From Treponema pedis (GTDB lineage: Bacteria > Spirochaetota > Spirochaetia > Treponematales > Treponemataceae): DNA of 64,000 nt. The notes beneath the pieces are model-generated. The model did not search any database. It saw only the letters and a program-made list of their open reading frames with translations, and had not been told where the DNA came from. This document shows positions 8,550 through 18,109 of the stretch, piece by piece; within the stretch, counting starts at the first letter, position 1; every line of letters begins with the position of its first letter. The stretch spans positions 2,163,367-2,227,366 of the forward strand of contig NZ_CP045670.1 of NCBI RefSeq assembly GCF_017161325.1, in the 5' to 3' direction. The position numbers were made by a program, and so were the translations under genes.

Positions 8550-9878
8550 TTATATAAGTTTATGATTTTGCGCCGCTTTAAAAAGTTTTGCATTCCATAA
8601 ATTCTTTTGCATATATTTATCGCGTATATCGTTTTCACCTATGCTCAAAACATTTTTTTGCATCGCTTTAAACGCCTTGCTTAAGTATGCCGTTGTTTGA
8701 GGAGCGGTATCGCCGTATACTGAAGAATATAAATCATAACATAAATACAAATATAATGAAGAAAAAGAATCGTTTTGATATAAGGCATCGATTGAAGACG
8801 CTTCAAGTTCCGATAAAAATATTTGCCCGCTTTGTTTACCGCCCGCGTTTGAAAGAGCAAGTTTATAATTATAATAATTATAAAAAATATTAAACATTTT
8901 TTTACCTACGGACATTCCATAGATTTTTGCCCAAACCAAGTCTTCGGCAAAATTAAAACCGGACTTAACTTTTTGTAAATTCATAAAACTTGTTCCGTCA
9001 TAATCGGAATAAAAATCCTGATAATCGGCTTCAAGTTTTTCAAAATCATTATACAATATAGGGTAAAATAAAAAGGATTCAATTAAAAATAAAAAAGCGT
9101 CATCGGTATTTTCCGAATACTTTAATAAAATTTCCTGTCCGGTTTTTATCTGTCCGCGGTAAATAAGAGAATGAGCCGCCCATACCCTGCATAACGATTC
9201 GAGGTTTTCAAAATAAAGAGACGCAAAATCACCGGCAAGATTAAACACCTCTTCAGCTTTTTGAAATTCGCCCACCTGTAAATAAATTCTTCCCTGCATA
9301 AATAAACACGGAATCTTCCACTCCTGCTCAAAATATTCGTTTACCGCATTTGAAAGTTTATCCAAAAAAGTAATAGCCTGTTTTAAATTATTTTGTAAAA
9401 AATATACTACCGCTATATTGAATAAAGCCTCACAAATAAAGCCGCTGTCGTGTGTATGCTCGGCGATATCAAGAGAATATGTAAAATACGTAAGCGCATC
9501 GGAAATTTTATTTTCGCTTAAATTAAAAAATGCCAATAAGGATAAAGCCCTATACTCGCCTGAGGAGAATTTATAATCTTGAAAAAACGTAATTGCGGTT
9601 TTTGTAAGAGAATAGGCTTTTTGAAAACTGCCTTCAATTTGGGCAATTAATGCGGTTTGATAATATTTTAAAGGTTCAAATAAAACCTGATTTTTATATT
9701 TTTTTAAATTCATTCCTTCGATTGCCGCATTGGAATAATTATGAAAAACGGAAGCTATTAAAAATTCTTGAGTACATTCAAAACTTAAGGAAGTAAAAAT
9801 ATTTTCGCTATCGTCATCCGCATGTAAAAACCCCGATTTATATTTATCCCATAAAAAAATTTGCAATATGTACATCAA
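8550..9878 (-). CDS. TPR-like protein of unknown function
   Basis: This protein of about 440 residues is largely helical. Repeated helical pairs resembling tetratricopeptide repeats lie at about residues 70-270, for example ALIAQIEGSFQKAYSLTKTA and EALFNIAVVYFLQNNLKQAI. There is no signal peptide. I do not recognise a family. The longest reading opens with TTG; the next codon is ATG (about 9875) and is the more likely start. The first 30-odd bases overlap the end of the upstream unknown gene, so the pair is probably translated together. It lies at the downstream end of the flagellar operon. Confidence 0.65.
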   Translation of the reverse strand: MMYILQIFLWDKYKSGFLHADDDSENIFTSLSFECTQEFLIASVFHNYSNAAIEGMNLKKYKNQVLFEPLKYYQTALIAQIEGSFQKAYSLTKTAITFFQDYKFSSGEYRALSLLAFFNLSENKISDALTYFTYSLDIAEHTHDSGFICEALFNIAVVYFLQNNLKQAITFLDKLSNAVNEYFEQEWKIPCLFMQGRIYLQVGEFQKAEEVFNLAGDFASLYFENLESLCRVWAAHSLIYRGQIKTGQEILLKYSENTDDAFLFLIESFLFYPILYNDFEKLEADYQDFYSDYDGTSFMNLQKVKSGFNFAEDLVWAKIYGMSVGKKMFNIFYNYYNYKLALSNAGGKQSGQIFLSELEASSIDALYQNDSFSSLYLYLCYDLYSSVYGDTAPQTTAYLSKAFKAMQKNVLSIGENDIRDKYMQKNLWNAKLFKAAQNHKLI

Positions 9879-10983
9879 CGGATTTTTTTATATAACCTAT
9901 CCTTCTTTCAATTATTTCAAGTAATCCGTAAGGTGCCGTGTAAATATTACCCGGAGCCGAAATGATTCCCGCCGAATACATCCATATATAAACATCATTA
10001 AAAAAAGTTTTACTTTTATTTAAAGAATTCAAAAAAAGATTCAGTTCATCGAAAAAAAAGTATCTTCCCGATATTAAAATTATATAAACCAATTCCAGTA
10101 AATCTTCAGGTATATTATAAATTGCAGGGACATCGGATTGCACATTTTTAATAATTGCGGATTTATCGGCTGCAAGAATTTTTTTTGCTTCATTTAAATT
10201 TTTCTCATCATCGATATTATCGACAAGGATTTGAATAGGTTCTCCGTTATTTATATAATTTACATACGCTTTTAAATATATCCCTGCATTCATTAAAAAA
10301 GCATCTACAAAATATTGCGGCATATCCTTTGCAAACCTGTGTTTTTTTAAATATAAGTATGAGCTTTTTGTAGAGAAAAAAGATTTTCTGTCAGCTTCGG
10401 AAAGTTTTAAAATTAAATTCTCATCTATGGGGTTTGCAAGAATAAAATTATATAAGGACCAAAAATAACTGTCGTTACGATGGACGATTACGGAAGGTTT
10501 ATTTATATTATCACTCTCCGCTTGATAATCAATACCGTTAAAAAATTTAAAATTATTACATTCGGATAACTCGGAGTTATATGATTTAAATTCAATATAT
10601 TTTGAAAGTTTGGATTCCGCCTTTTTGGAAGCGAACATTCCGTTTTCAGGTATTAAAAGTTTTTTATAGTTTAATAATAATTCCGCCAATTCCTGAAAAG
10701 AAAAATTATCATTGTAATAATCGGTAATACAACGTATTTCCGCAATTTTTTCTCCGTATACGTCAAATATTTTACTTAAATTAAATAAAAATCTTGAAAC
10801 CGAGTATATGTAAGCTATGGAATCTTTTTTAAAACAAAAACCCAATCCCGTTTGGCATTTAAAAAATACTCCGCCGTTATTTGCAGCTTCATGCTTTACC
10901 GAAGCCGTAAAATTATTTACCCTGTTTAAATCGATTTTACGGAGTTGTCTTTCATAGGGCAACTCTAAAAAAACACAAAACAT
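9844..10983 (-). CDS. Unrecognised protein downstream of fliJ
   Basis: A 379-residue protein rich in Asn, Tyr and Lys, with no signal peptide, no clear membrane segment and no motif I can name. It follows fliJ by 23 bases on the same strand and overlaps the TPR-like gene, so it is probably part of the flagellar transcript. A treponeme-restricted role linked to motility or export is a guess from position only. Confidence 0.65.
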   Translation of the reverse strand: MFCVFLELPYERQLRKIDLNRVNNFTASVKHEAANNGGVFFKCQTGLGFCFKKDSIAYIYSVSRFLFNLSKIFDVYGEKIAEIRCITDYYNDNFSFQELAELLLNYKKLLIPENGMFASKKAESKLSKYIEFKSYNSELSECNNFKFFNGIDYQAESDNINKPSVIVHRNDSYFWSLYNFILANPIDENLILKLSEADRKSFFSTKSSYLYLKKHRFAKDMPQYFVDAFLMNAGIYLKAYVNYINNGEPIQILVDNIDDEKNLNEAKKILAADKSAIIKNVQSDVPAIYNIPEDLLELVYIILISGRYFFFDELNLFLNSLNKSKTFFNDVYIWMYSAGIISAPGNIYTAPYGLLEIIERRIGYIKKSVDVHIANFFMG

Positions 10984-11006
10984 AATTTATTCCTTAAAAT
11001 TTATAC

Positions 11007-11447
11007 TTATCCAGTTACAGCCGTTTTATACGTTACAAGGTCGTCGATAAAATCATCTTCCGCTTTTATATTTTCTTTTTTCCATTCTTCAAGTTTTTTT
11101 TCTTTTAATTTTGAAATTGCCTTACGCTTCGATGCCGCTTCAATGTAAATTTTACGTTTTTCATCTATAATAATTTGAGCTTGTACCGACTTGTTTATAA
11201 GTTCGTCTTTTTCTTTATTTAAGCGTATAATACAGTTTTGAATCGAATGTAATTCGTCTATCGAAACCGTACTTCCGTCGAAATTAAGTTTTTGAGAATT
11301 TTGAGCATATAAACTTGCAATATTTTTTAAGGCAAGCTTTAATGAATCAAGGTATGCAATCGCATGTGCCAATTCAATTTCCGCTTTTCGTTCATAAAAT
11401 TCACGCAAGTGTAAAAGTTTTTCCAACCGGAAATTAAAACGTTTCAT
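11007..11447 (-). CDS. fliJ: Flagellar export chaperone FliJ
   Basis: A 146-residue, almost entirely coiled-coil protein beginning MKRFNFRLEKLLHLREFYE, the typical FliJ opening. FliJ sits in the centre of the FliI hexamer like the gamma subunit of F1 and links the ATPase to the export gate FlhA. It lies directly after fliI in the standard fliF-G-H-I-J order. Sequence conservation in this family is low; the call rests on the N-terminus, length and position. Confidence 0.9.
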   Translation of the reverse strand: MKRFNFRLEKLLHLREFYERKAEIELAHAIAYLDSLKLALKNIASLYAQNSQKLNFDGSTVSIDELHSIQNCIIRLNKEKDELINKSVQAQIIIDEKRKIYIEAASKRKAISKLKEKKLEEWKKENIKAEDDFIDDLVTYKTAVTG

Positions 11448-11469
11448 TTCCCCTCCGCTTTAAGATGTT

Positions 11470-12900
11470 TTAAGAGTCAACAGCCGTTTCCCCATACAAG
11501 TTTGCGGCTTCGGAAGGCTGCACATATTTTTTTATTGCACCTCTTCCCAAAGCATCTTCACTGCATTCAAAATCGGGTATTTCTATCCCGGTAATTTCCG
11601 AAAGCTTTTTTAATGTGTCTTCCAGCTTTGCGGGGTCATTTACATCTTGAGTTAAAAAATCATAAATTAAGGGATAGTGCTCTATTGCGTCATCAATATT
11701 TGCATCGCTTCCTTTTTGATAAGCCCCTACTAAAATCATATCTTCCGATTCGGTATAAGCCGCCAAAAGATTTCTTGCTTTGGTTACGGCTTTTTTGGTA
11801 TTTTCACCTGCAACCCTATTCGCCAAACGGGAAATGCTTCTTAAAACATTTATTGCAGGGTATTGACCGCGTTGGGCAAGTCGGCGTTCCAAAACGATAT
11901 GCCCGTCAAGGATTCCGCGGACGGTATCGGAAATCGGCTCGTCCATATCATCTCCGTCAACAAGCACCGTATAAAAACCGGTTATCGAGCCCTTATCGGA
12001 AGTGCCGCTGCGCTCCAAGAGCTTAGGCATTGTTTCAAAAACGCTCGGCGTATAGCCCCGTGTAGCGGGAGGCTCTCCGATTGCCAAACCTATTTCACGT
12101 TGCGCGCGGGCAAAACGGGTAACGGAATCGAATAAGAGCATAACATCTTTTCCCCGGTCACGGAAATATTCGGCAATTGCAGTTGCGGTATACGCTCCTC
12201 TTATTCTCGCCAGGGGACTTTGGTCGGAGGTTGCCGTAACAATTACGGAATGCTTTAAACCTTCAGGCCCCAAATCATGTTCTATAAAATCTACGACTTC
12301 TCTTCCGCGCTCGCCTATTAACGCAATTACATTTACATCGGCATTGGTGTTCCGCGCAATCATTCCCAGTAAGGTAGATTTGCCGATACCGGAGCCTGAA
12401 AAAATTCCAAGCCGCTGCCCCCGTCCGACTGCAAGAAGACCGTCAATTGCGCGTATACCCGTAACAATCCTTTGGCGAATGGGTTTACGTTTCATAGGAT
12501 CGGGGGGAGGAGCCGTTACGGGATATCTGATGTCGGAATAAGGCTCGGGTTTTCCGTCGGCGGATTGACAAAGAGAATCAACGACACGGCCCAATAAAAC
12601 ATTTCCTACGGGAATTGATAAAATTTCTCCCGAAGCAATTACGACATCTCCTACTTTTACGCCCTGAACGTCGGTAAAGCTCATAAGCTGAACGATATTG
12701 CCGTTTAACCCTACAACTTCGGCCTTTAAGCCCTTAGGTTTGTCATCGGTAATAATTTGGCAAAGTTCTCCTACAACGGCAACGGGCCCCTCGCTTTCAA
12801 TCAGCATACCGTGCACACGCACGACCCGCCCTGTAAATTTAATCGGGTCGGTTTCGGTAACCGCATTTGTGTATTTATCGAAAATACTAATCATAAACAA
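11470..12900 (-). CDS. fliI: Flagellum-specific ATPase FliI
   Basis: A 476-residue F1-beta-like ATPase of the flagellar type III export apparatus. The Walker A motif GSGIGKST is at residues 169-176. The Walker B region DVMLLFDSVTRFARAQREI and the following GEPPATRGYTPSVF are highly conserved in FliI. The longest start gives MFMISIFDKY; the third residue (Met) is an alternative. It is six bases downstream of fliH, which encodes its regulator. Confidence 0.97.
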   Translation of the reverse strand: MFMISIFDKYTNAVTETDPIKFTGRVVRVHGMLIESEGPVAVVGELCQIITDDKPKGLKAEVVGLNGNIVQLMSFTDVQGVKVGDVVIASGEILSIPVGNVLLGRVVDSLCQSADGKPEPYSDIRYPVTAPPPDPMKRKPIRQRIVTGIRAIDGLLAVGRGQRLGIFSGSGIGKSTLLGMIARNTNADVNVIALIGERGREVVDFIEHDLGPEGLKHSVIVTATSDQSPLARIRGAYTATAIAEYFRDRGKDVMLLFDSVTRFARAQREIGLAIGEPPATRGYTPSVFETMPKLLERSGTSDKGSITGFYTVLVDGDDMDEPISDTVRGILDGHIVLERRLAQRGQYPAINVLRSISRLANRVAGENTKKAVTKARNLLAAYTESEDMILVGAYQKGSDANIDDAIEHYPLIYDFLTQDVNDPAKLEDTLKKLSEITGIEIPDFECSEDALGRGAIKKYVQPSEAANLYGETAVDS

Positions 12901-12906
12901 AATCCG

Positions 12907-13833
12907 CTAGATATTTCCGGTTTTAATCTTAGTTTTAATCGGAGATATTTCCAAAATCTTTTGTTCGAGTTCGTTAAGCTGACTTGCAATTTTTGCGTCA
13001 ACCGCGCCGAAATCGGTTTCGATAATACAACCGCCCTGGTCTACGGTAGAATCTTCCACAACGGTAATATTTTTTATATTTTCCGCCGTCGAGATAAAAT
13101 TCTTTGTATGTTCCGTGGTCATTCCGACGTCCGCAAGATTGACGCGGATAATTACGTCTCCGCGCCCTTTTACCTTCCTCAAAGCATGTACGACATTTGA
13201 AACTACGACATTGCGCTGGTTTTCCGAAATTACCTTTACTACTTTACGCGTCATTAGCAAGACCAAATCTACAATTTGCTGTTCGGTTTCGGAAAGAATT
13301 TCCTGACGCCTATCCATTGTTTTTGTTATAATTGTTTGAAGCCTTGTTATTAAACGCTTAACTTCAAGATCTCCTTCTTTATAACCTTCTTCCCTGCCGC
13401 GGCTAAAACCTTCCTGATACCCTTCCCTGTTTACCGAAGCCTGATTGCTTTGAGCGTCGGAAATAATTGCCTTTGCGCTTGCTTCGGCTTCTGCAATAAT
13501 TTTTTTAGCTTCATCTTTTGCTTTTTGAGAAACAACTTGAGCCTCATCGGTTTGCCTTTTAACTTCATCAAAGGCGGCATTTTCCGCTTCCTTAATGATC
13601 TTATCGGCGGCGGCCCGTGCTTCGGCAAACATTTGCTCTTTTTCCTTTTCCCATTCTATTTTAAAATCTTCAGCTTCCTTTTTTAAATCTTCAATAGACG
13701 GCCCTTCATACACGGGAACATCTTCAACGATTTCTTCTTCGGGTTCATTTTGAAAAGTTTTATTAAGCTGTAAAAAAACAACGTCATTCGCTTTTTTATT
13801 TACTTCAAAGCCTCTAAAAATAGTTTTAGCCAT
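12907..13833 (-). CDS. fliH: Flagellar export apparatus regulator FliH
   Basis: A 308-residue stator-like protein that binds FliI and holds it at the export gate. The central part (about residues 45-150) is a Glu/Lys/Ala-rich coiled coil with the Gly-spaced segment GYQEGFSRGREEGYKEG typical of FliH. The C-terminal domain resembles the V-type ATPase E subunit (about 180-300). It lies between fliG and fliI, as expected. Confidence 0.93.
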   Translation of the reverse strand: MAKTIFRGFEVNKKANDVVFLQLNKTFQNEPEEEIVEDVPVYEGPSIEDLKKEAEDFKIEWEKEKEQMFAEARAAADKIIKEAENAAFDEVKRQTDEAQVVSQKAKDEAKKIIAEAEASAKAIISDAQSNQASVNREGYQEGFSRGREEGYKEGDLEVKRLITRLQTIITKTMDRRQEILSETEQQIVDLVLLMTRKVVKVISENQRNVVVSNVVHALRKVKGRGDVIIRVNLADVGMTTEHTKNFISTAENIKNITVVEDSTVDQGGCIIETDFGAVDAKIASQLNELEQKILEISPIKTKIKTGNI

Positions 13834-13848
13834 AAGCAGTCTCCGTTT

Positions 13849-14898
13849 TTATATCAGCTCGTCTTCTTCGGAGCGGGCAATAACAATTTCACCCTTATCT
13901 TCCAAATGACGGATAATAGACACAATCTTTTGCTGAGCTTCTTCAACATCTTTAACACGTATCGGGCCCATATATTCCATTTCTTCACGGAGCATAGCTC
14001 CCGCACGCTTACTCATATTTCTAAATATCTTATCTTGAACTTCAGCGTCAACCTGTTTAAGAGCCTTTGCCATTTCATCGTTATTAACTTCGCGTAAAAC
14101 CTTACCGATTGACCTGTCGTCAAGCATAACAATGTCTTCAAATACGAACATTTTCTTCTTAATTTCTTCTGCCAAATCGGGATCTTCATCTTCAAGAGAT
14201 TCTATAATGGATTTTTCGGAAGAGCGATCAACAAGGTTAAGAATTTCTACGATACTGTCTACGCCTCCGGCCGCCGTATAGTCTTCGCTTGAAATAGTGG
14301 AAAGTTTCTTTTCAAGAACGCGTTCCACTTCGCGCAAAACATCGGGAGAAGTTCTGTCCATAGTTGCAACACGCCGCGCAACATCGCTTTGAATTTCATC
14401 GGGAAGGTTTTGCAAAATTACCGAAGCCTTTTGCGGTTCAAGGTATGCAAGAATAAGAGCAATGGTTTGCGGATGTTCTTGCTGAATAAAGTTTAAAAGG
14501 TGCGCGGGGTCGGTTCTTCTTATAAAATCGAAGGGACGCACTTGCAGGGAGCTTGTAAGCCTATTGATAATTTCAATTGCTTTTTGGCTTCCGAAAGTTT
14601 TTTCCAAAACATCGCGTGCGTAATCAATACCTCCCGTGGTAATAAAGTTTTGCGCCGCCATTAAGTCTTGGAACTCTTGAAGAACGGCGTCCTTTAACTC
14701 CGCGTCTACGGTTTCCGTTCTTGCAATTTCAAAAACTATTTTTTCAACTTCATCTTCGCGCAGGCGCTCCATAATTTTTGCGGAAATTTCTCCTCCGAGG
14801 GAAACCAAAAAGATTGCCGCCTTTTGTCTTCCGGTAAGAGAGTTTATATCTTTTCCTTTTTTCGCGCTTCCTCTTTCTTTTGCAGGTGCTACAGCCAT
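13849..14898 (-). CDS. fliG: Flagellar motor switch protein FliG
   Basis: A 349-residue rotor protein that binds FliF at the MS ring and interacts with the MotA stator through its C-terminal charged helix. LTGRQKAAIFLVSLGGEISA marks the N-terminal domain, EHPQTIALILAYLEP is the middle-domain EHPQ motif (about residues 140-155), and the C-terminal torque helix includes DDRSIGKVLREV. Spirochetes often carry two fliG genes; this is the one inside the flgB operon. An acidic tail (EEDELI) ends the protein. It lies two bases from the fliF stop. Confidence 0.96.
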   Translation of the reverse strand: MAVAPAKERGSAKKGKDINSLTGRQKAAIFLVSLGGEISAKIMERLREDEVEKIVFEIARTETVDAELKDAVLQEFQDLMAAQNFITTGGIDYARDVLEKTFGSQKAIEIINRLTSSLQVRPFDFIRRTDPAHLLNFIQQEHPQTIALILAYLEPQKASVILQNLPDEIQSDVARRVATMDRTSPDVLREVERVLEKKLSTISSEDYTAAGGVDSIVEILNLVDRSSEKSIIESLEDEDPDLAEEIKKKMFVFEDIVMLDDRSIGKVLREVNNDEMAKALKQVDAEVQDKIFRNMSKRAGAMLREEMEYMGPIRVKDVEEAQQKIVSIIRHLEDKGEIVIARSEEDELI

Positions 14899-14899
14899 T

Positions 14900-16615
14900 T
14901 TATTCCTCCATCAGCCAAGTTCTAATTAAAAGAGCTACATCTTCAGGATGTTCACGCGCAATGTTAATTGCATTTTCCTGAAGCTCCAAGCGTTTACGCT
15001 CTTCAACCGTCATTGAAACATCGGCATTTGCCAATTGCGCTTCGTATAACTGCCTTTCGCGTTCAAGCTGTGCCTGACGTATAAGTTCTTCTTCACGGAG
15101 TCTTTTCCGTCTTTCAAGTTCGCGGCTGATAATTCTATATAAAATAAATATTAAAAGAACAAGGGCGACACCGGCAAGAGAAATTAAAATTATCTTTTGT
15201 CTTTGTAGCGCTTTAAAATATTCATTATCTTCAAGTTCAAATTGATTGGTTCTGTCGATTTTAATATTCGAAACCGTTACGGAATCCTTTCTGCTTATTT
15301 TAAAACCTATGGCATCCTGTACAAGTTTTGCTACTTGTTTTAAATCCGCATCGGGTATTTCGATATACTCTCTTTCAATTCTTCCGTTTGTAATTATAAA
15401 GTTTCCTTTTTCGTCTTTTTTCTTTTGCCAAGAGCCGTCAATATTTACGGAAACCGTACGTCTTCCGATTTCAGGATGAAAAATTTCACTTATTTGACTT
15501 GAGCTTACAAGTTCATTTAATTTTGAAATAGTTTGAGTCGAACGCCCTACAATATTTTTTGCATCTTTATACGACGGAGGAGTATTTCCGTCAACACCGG
15601 CAGGGCCTTCGGGATTTATTCCCGTTCCTTCGTAAATGGTATTTGCATTTTCGGAGCTTACGGTAATCGATTTTACAACTTCCGAATCATCATAAGGAGT
15701 TTCCTGATTATCTTCTTTTATAACAGTCGGCAAAAGTTTTGTAGTATTTGCGGAGCGCTCCGACATATCCATATCTATTTTAATGTTTAAATCGCGCACT
15801 CTGTCGGTACCGTAAATTTTTTGCAAAGCCGCTAAAATTTGAGCCGCATATTCTTTTTCAAGTTTTCCTATAAGCTTTTGCTGTTTTTCAATCATTGTAA
15901 GGCGGTCAAAGTCTTTTAAGCCTTCAAAATCGTTTAAAATATTTCCCGTATTATCGGCAATTGTAATATTTTCATCAAGAAGACCCGGAACTGCAAGTTT
16001 AAGGATTTTTTGAATTCCTTCGACTTTTTTTCTTTGAGTAAGGATATCGCTTCCTGGTGTAGGATAAATAATAATACTCGCCGTTACAGGGTCCTGTTCC
16101 GAAGCAAATACCGCTTTTTCGGGCATATTAACTACAACGCTTGCATCATCAATATCTTCTAAAGATTTTATATGCCGTTTAACCTCTTCGATAACGGCCC
16201 GGCGCACATCGATTTTTCTTTCAAAATCGGTACGTGTCCAGCGCTCGACATCAAAGATTGCCCAAGGGCTTGTGTTTTGCGGAATCAAATCTTCGCGGAT
16301 TAAAATGGAGCGCATACGTCTTGCGGTTTGCTCATCGCTTACGGAAATAATTCCGTCCGAAGATACGGTAGGCGTTACGTTTTCTTCATTTAATCTTAAA
16401 AGAATCCTGTCGCGGGTATCTACGTCGGTTATTGCCATATCAAGAACAGGCACCGAAGTCGGTTTTGATGACCAGCGCATAAGAACAACAATCAAAACCA
16501 GAGAAAGCACCGCAACTCCGATAATGATTCCCTTTTGAACTCCCGTCCATTTTCCCCAAAGAGTTCCGAGTTTTGCCGTAAAGTTTTTTATCTTTTCGTT
16601 CATGTTTCCCCCCAT
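14900..16615 (-). CDS. fliF: Flagellar MS-ring protein FliF
   Basis: A 571-residue inner-membrane protein that builds the MS ring. Membrane helices are near residues 28-47 and about 470-490, flanking periplasmic ring-building motifs (for example VVNMPEKAVFASEQDPVTAS). The C-terminal cytoplasmic tail, which binds FliG, is rich in Glu and Arg. The longest start reads MGGNMNEKIKNF; the Met at residue 5 has a G-rich ribosome site directly before it and is the more likely start (about 16603). It follows fliE in the operon. Confidence 0.96.
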   Translation of the reverse strand: MGGNMNEKIKNFTAKLGTLWGKWTGVQKGIIIGVAVLSLVLIVVLMRWSSKPTSVPVLDMAITDVDTRDRILLRLNEENVTPTVSSDGIISVSDEQTARRMRSILIREDLIPQNTSPWAIFDVERWTRTDFERKIDVRRAVIEEVKRHIKSLEDIDDASVVVNMPEKAVFASEQDPVTASIIIYPTPGSDILTQRKKVEGIQKILKLAVPGLLDENITIADNTGNILNDFEGLKDFDRLTMIEKQQKLIGKLEKEYAAQILAALQKIYGTDRVRDLNIKIDMDMSERSANTTKLLPTVIKEDNQETPYDDSEVVKSITVSSENANTIYEGTGINPEGPAGVDGNTPPSYKDAKNIVGRSTQTISKLNELVSSSQISEIFHPEIGRRTVSVNIDGSWQKKKDEKGNFIITNGRIEREYIEIPDADLKQVAKLVQDAIGFKISRKDSVTVSNIKIDRTNQFELEDNEYFKALQRQKIILISLAGVALVLLIFILYRIISRELERRKRLREEELIRQAQLERERQLYEAQLANADVSMTVEERKRLELQENAINIAREHPEDVALLIRTWLMEE

Positions 16616-16656
16616 GTACCGAACGTTATTTTACTCTGCTTTGCAGTGTAATTATT

Positions 16657-17022
16657 TTATCTCGTTGTAGTTATATCGTTCCAGCTTTTTACAAGCCTAT
16701 CGATAACCGTTTGCGCCAGCTTTAACGATAAATTAGCCTGCGCCATTCCTATTGTTATATCGTGAACATCGACCGAATCGGGGTCGATAATCATTTGTTC
16801 GCTTAATTCATTCATTTTAATTTGCTTTGAATTAACATCATCAAAGGCTTTTAAAATTAACTGCTCAAAACTTGCCGCAGGTTTATTTACGGCAAGCTCA
16901 ATCATATCGGTATCGGAAACCATTCGGCTTCTAAAATTATCCGTAATGACGGAACCGACTTGAGGAACTTCCAAAAGTCCCGGCACCTTATAAACATGCG
17001 CCGCATTAACTTGATTTATCAT
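16657..17022 (-). CDS. fliE: Flagellar hook-basal body protein FliE
   Basis: A 121-residue export substrate joining the MS ring to the proximal rod. The C-terminal half (VDVHDITIGMAQANLSLKLA) matches the conserved FliE core needed for rod assembly. The N-terminus is longer and less conserved, as in other spirochetes. It lies 13 bases after flgC. Confidence 0.94.
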   Translation of the reverse strand: MINQVNAAHVYKVPGLLEVPQVGSVITDNFRSRMVSDTDMIELAVNKPAASFEQLILKAFDDVNSKQIKMNELSEQMIIDPDSVDVHDITIGMAQANLSLKLAQTVIDRLVKSWNDITTTR

Positions 17023-17035
17023 TTAAACCCTCCCC

Positions 17036-17491
17036 TTACCTTGCAATATCCAAGGCTTTTTGAAACATATCCTTTGCTCCTTGAACAACTGCAAGATTCG
17101 CTTCATAAGCACGCGAAGCCGAAATTAAATCCACCATTTCGGTAACAACGCTTACATTAGGATATTCCACATATCCTGCACGAGGCCCCGATTTAATTGC
17201 TCTGGGGTCTGTAGGAGCATAAACCCATCGCGATTCTGAATTATCTTTTTCTATGGAAACAACTCTGACGCCTTCTCCCACACCCCTATCAATAGATTGA
17301 GGAACAAAGGGAGTCATCCAATCAATACCGGATTTTTTTTGCTCTACAATTACACGGCTTCTTTTAAAAGCCCCGCCTTCCTGCGTTGCCGTTGTAGAAG
17401 CATTTGCAATATTGTTCGAAATAACGTCCGTTCTCAATCTTTCCGCATGCATTCCTGTTGCGGCGATATTTATACTTGTAAATAACCCCAT
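17036..17491 (-). CDS. flgC: Flagellar proximal rod protein FlgC
   Basis: A 151-residue rod protein. The N-terminal motif (FTSINIAATGMHAERLRTDV, then SNNIANASTT) and the C-terminal ANLAVVQGAKDMFQKALDI helix are the paired coiled coils shared by axial proteins. The central YPNVSVVTEMVDLISASRAYEAN is the FlgC signature. It is encoded directly downstream of flgB. Confidence 0.96.
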   Translation of the reverse strand: MGLFTSINIAATGMHAERLRTDVISNNIANASTTATQEGGAFKRSRVIVEQKKSGIDWMTPFVPQSIDRGVGEGVRVVSIEKDNSESRWVYAPTDPRAIKSGPRAGYVEYPNVSVVTEMVDLISASRAYEANLAVVQGAKDMFQKALDIAR

Positions 17492-17567
17492 CTTATTCTC
17501 CTTCTAAAGATAAGAGCGATACGGAAGCCAAGTCGAAAGGCTTATCGTATCTCCGTTATCTTAAAAT

Positions 17568-17987
17568 CTATTTTAAAACCGACTGAGCCTGATTATATTG
17601 AAAGCCGGTCATCATACTCAAAAGCTGATATTGCATTTGAATTTTTAAAACGTTCATCGCTTCTTCTTCAGGATTTACGTTATTACCGTTTGCTTTTTCT
17701 TCGGTTAAATAATCCAAAACCCTTCTCGGCTCAACCGTTCTATAATCAATTACATCGTTAGACTTTATATGCAAAGGATGAGTCGTTGCAAGCTGAAAAG
17801 CTCCGTCCGCTCTTTTTTCGGAGTCAAAGGCGCGCTTTAACTCGGATTCAAAATTAACTACGGTTCTTTTAAAATTAGGCACATCCGAATTAGCCAAATT
17901 ATTTGAAGTAACATTGTATCTAAGCGTATTAACGTCCATTGCCCTGTGTAAAATATCCGTTGTACGCAAAAAACTGTTTAGACCCAT
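17568..17987 (-). CDS. flgB: Flagellar proximal rod protein FlgB
   Basis: A 139-residue rod protein and the first flagellar gene of the operon. LRYNVTSNNLANSDVPNFKR is the conserved axial-protein N-terminal motif, and the C-terminus (ALNVLKIQMQYQLLSMMTGF-like) is the second coiled coil. A strong AGGAGGG ribosome site lies just upstream. I see no consensus promoter in the 122 bases after hslU, so the gene may be read from the upstream transcript, though a promoter I cannot recognise is possible. Confidence 0.96.
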   Translation of the reverse strand: MGLNSFLRTTDILHRAMDVNTLRYNVTSNNLANSDVPNFKRTVVNFESELKRAFDSEKRADGAFQLATTHPLHIKSNDVIDYRTVEPRRVLDYLTEEKANGNNVNPEEEAMNVLKIQMQYQLLSMMTGFQYNQAQSVLK

Positions 17988-18006
17988 AAGTCCCTCCTAA
18001 TCCGTT

Positions 18007-18041
18007 CCGTCTTTAAAATTTACCGTTTTTTAAAGACGGAC
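18007..18041 (-). terminator. Hairpin between hslU and flgB
   Basis: The inverted repeat TCCGTCTTTAAAA / TTTTTTAAAGACGGA lies between the hslU stop and the flgB ribosome site. No T run follows on the minus strand, so it is more likely an RNA processing or stability element than a full terminator. Confidence 0.4.
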
Positions 18042-18109
18042 CTATATCTATTTTCGGCAAATTTAAAATTTGCTTAAGTAATTGCCGATAAGCGGATTCA
18101 CGTTGCCGA

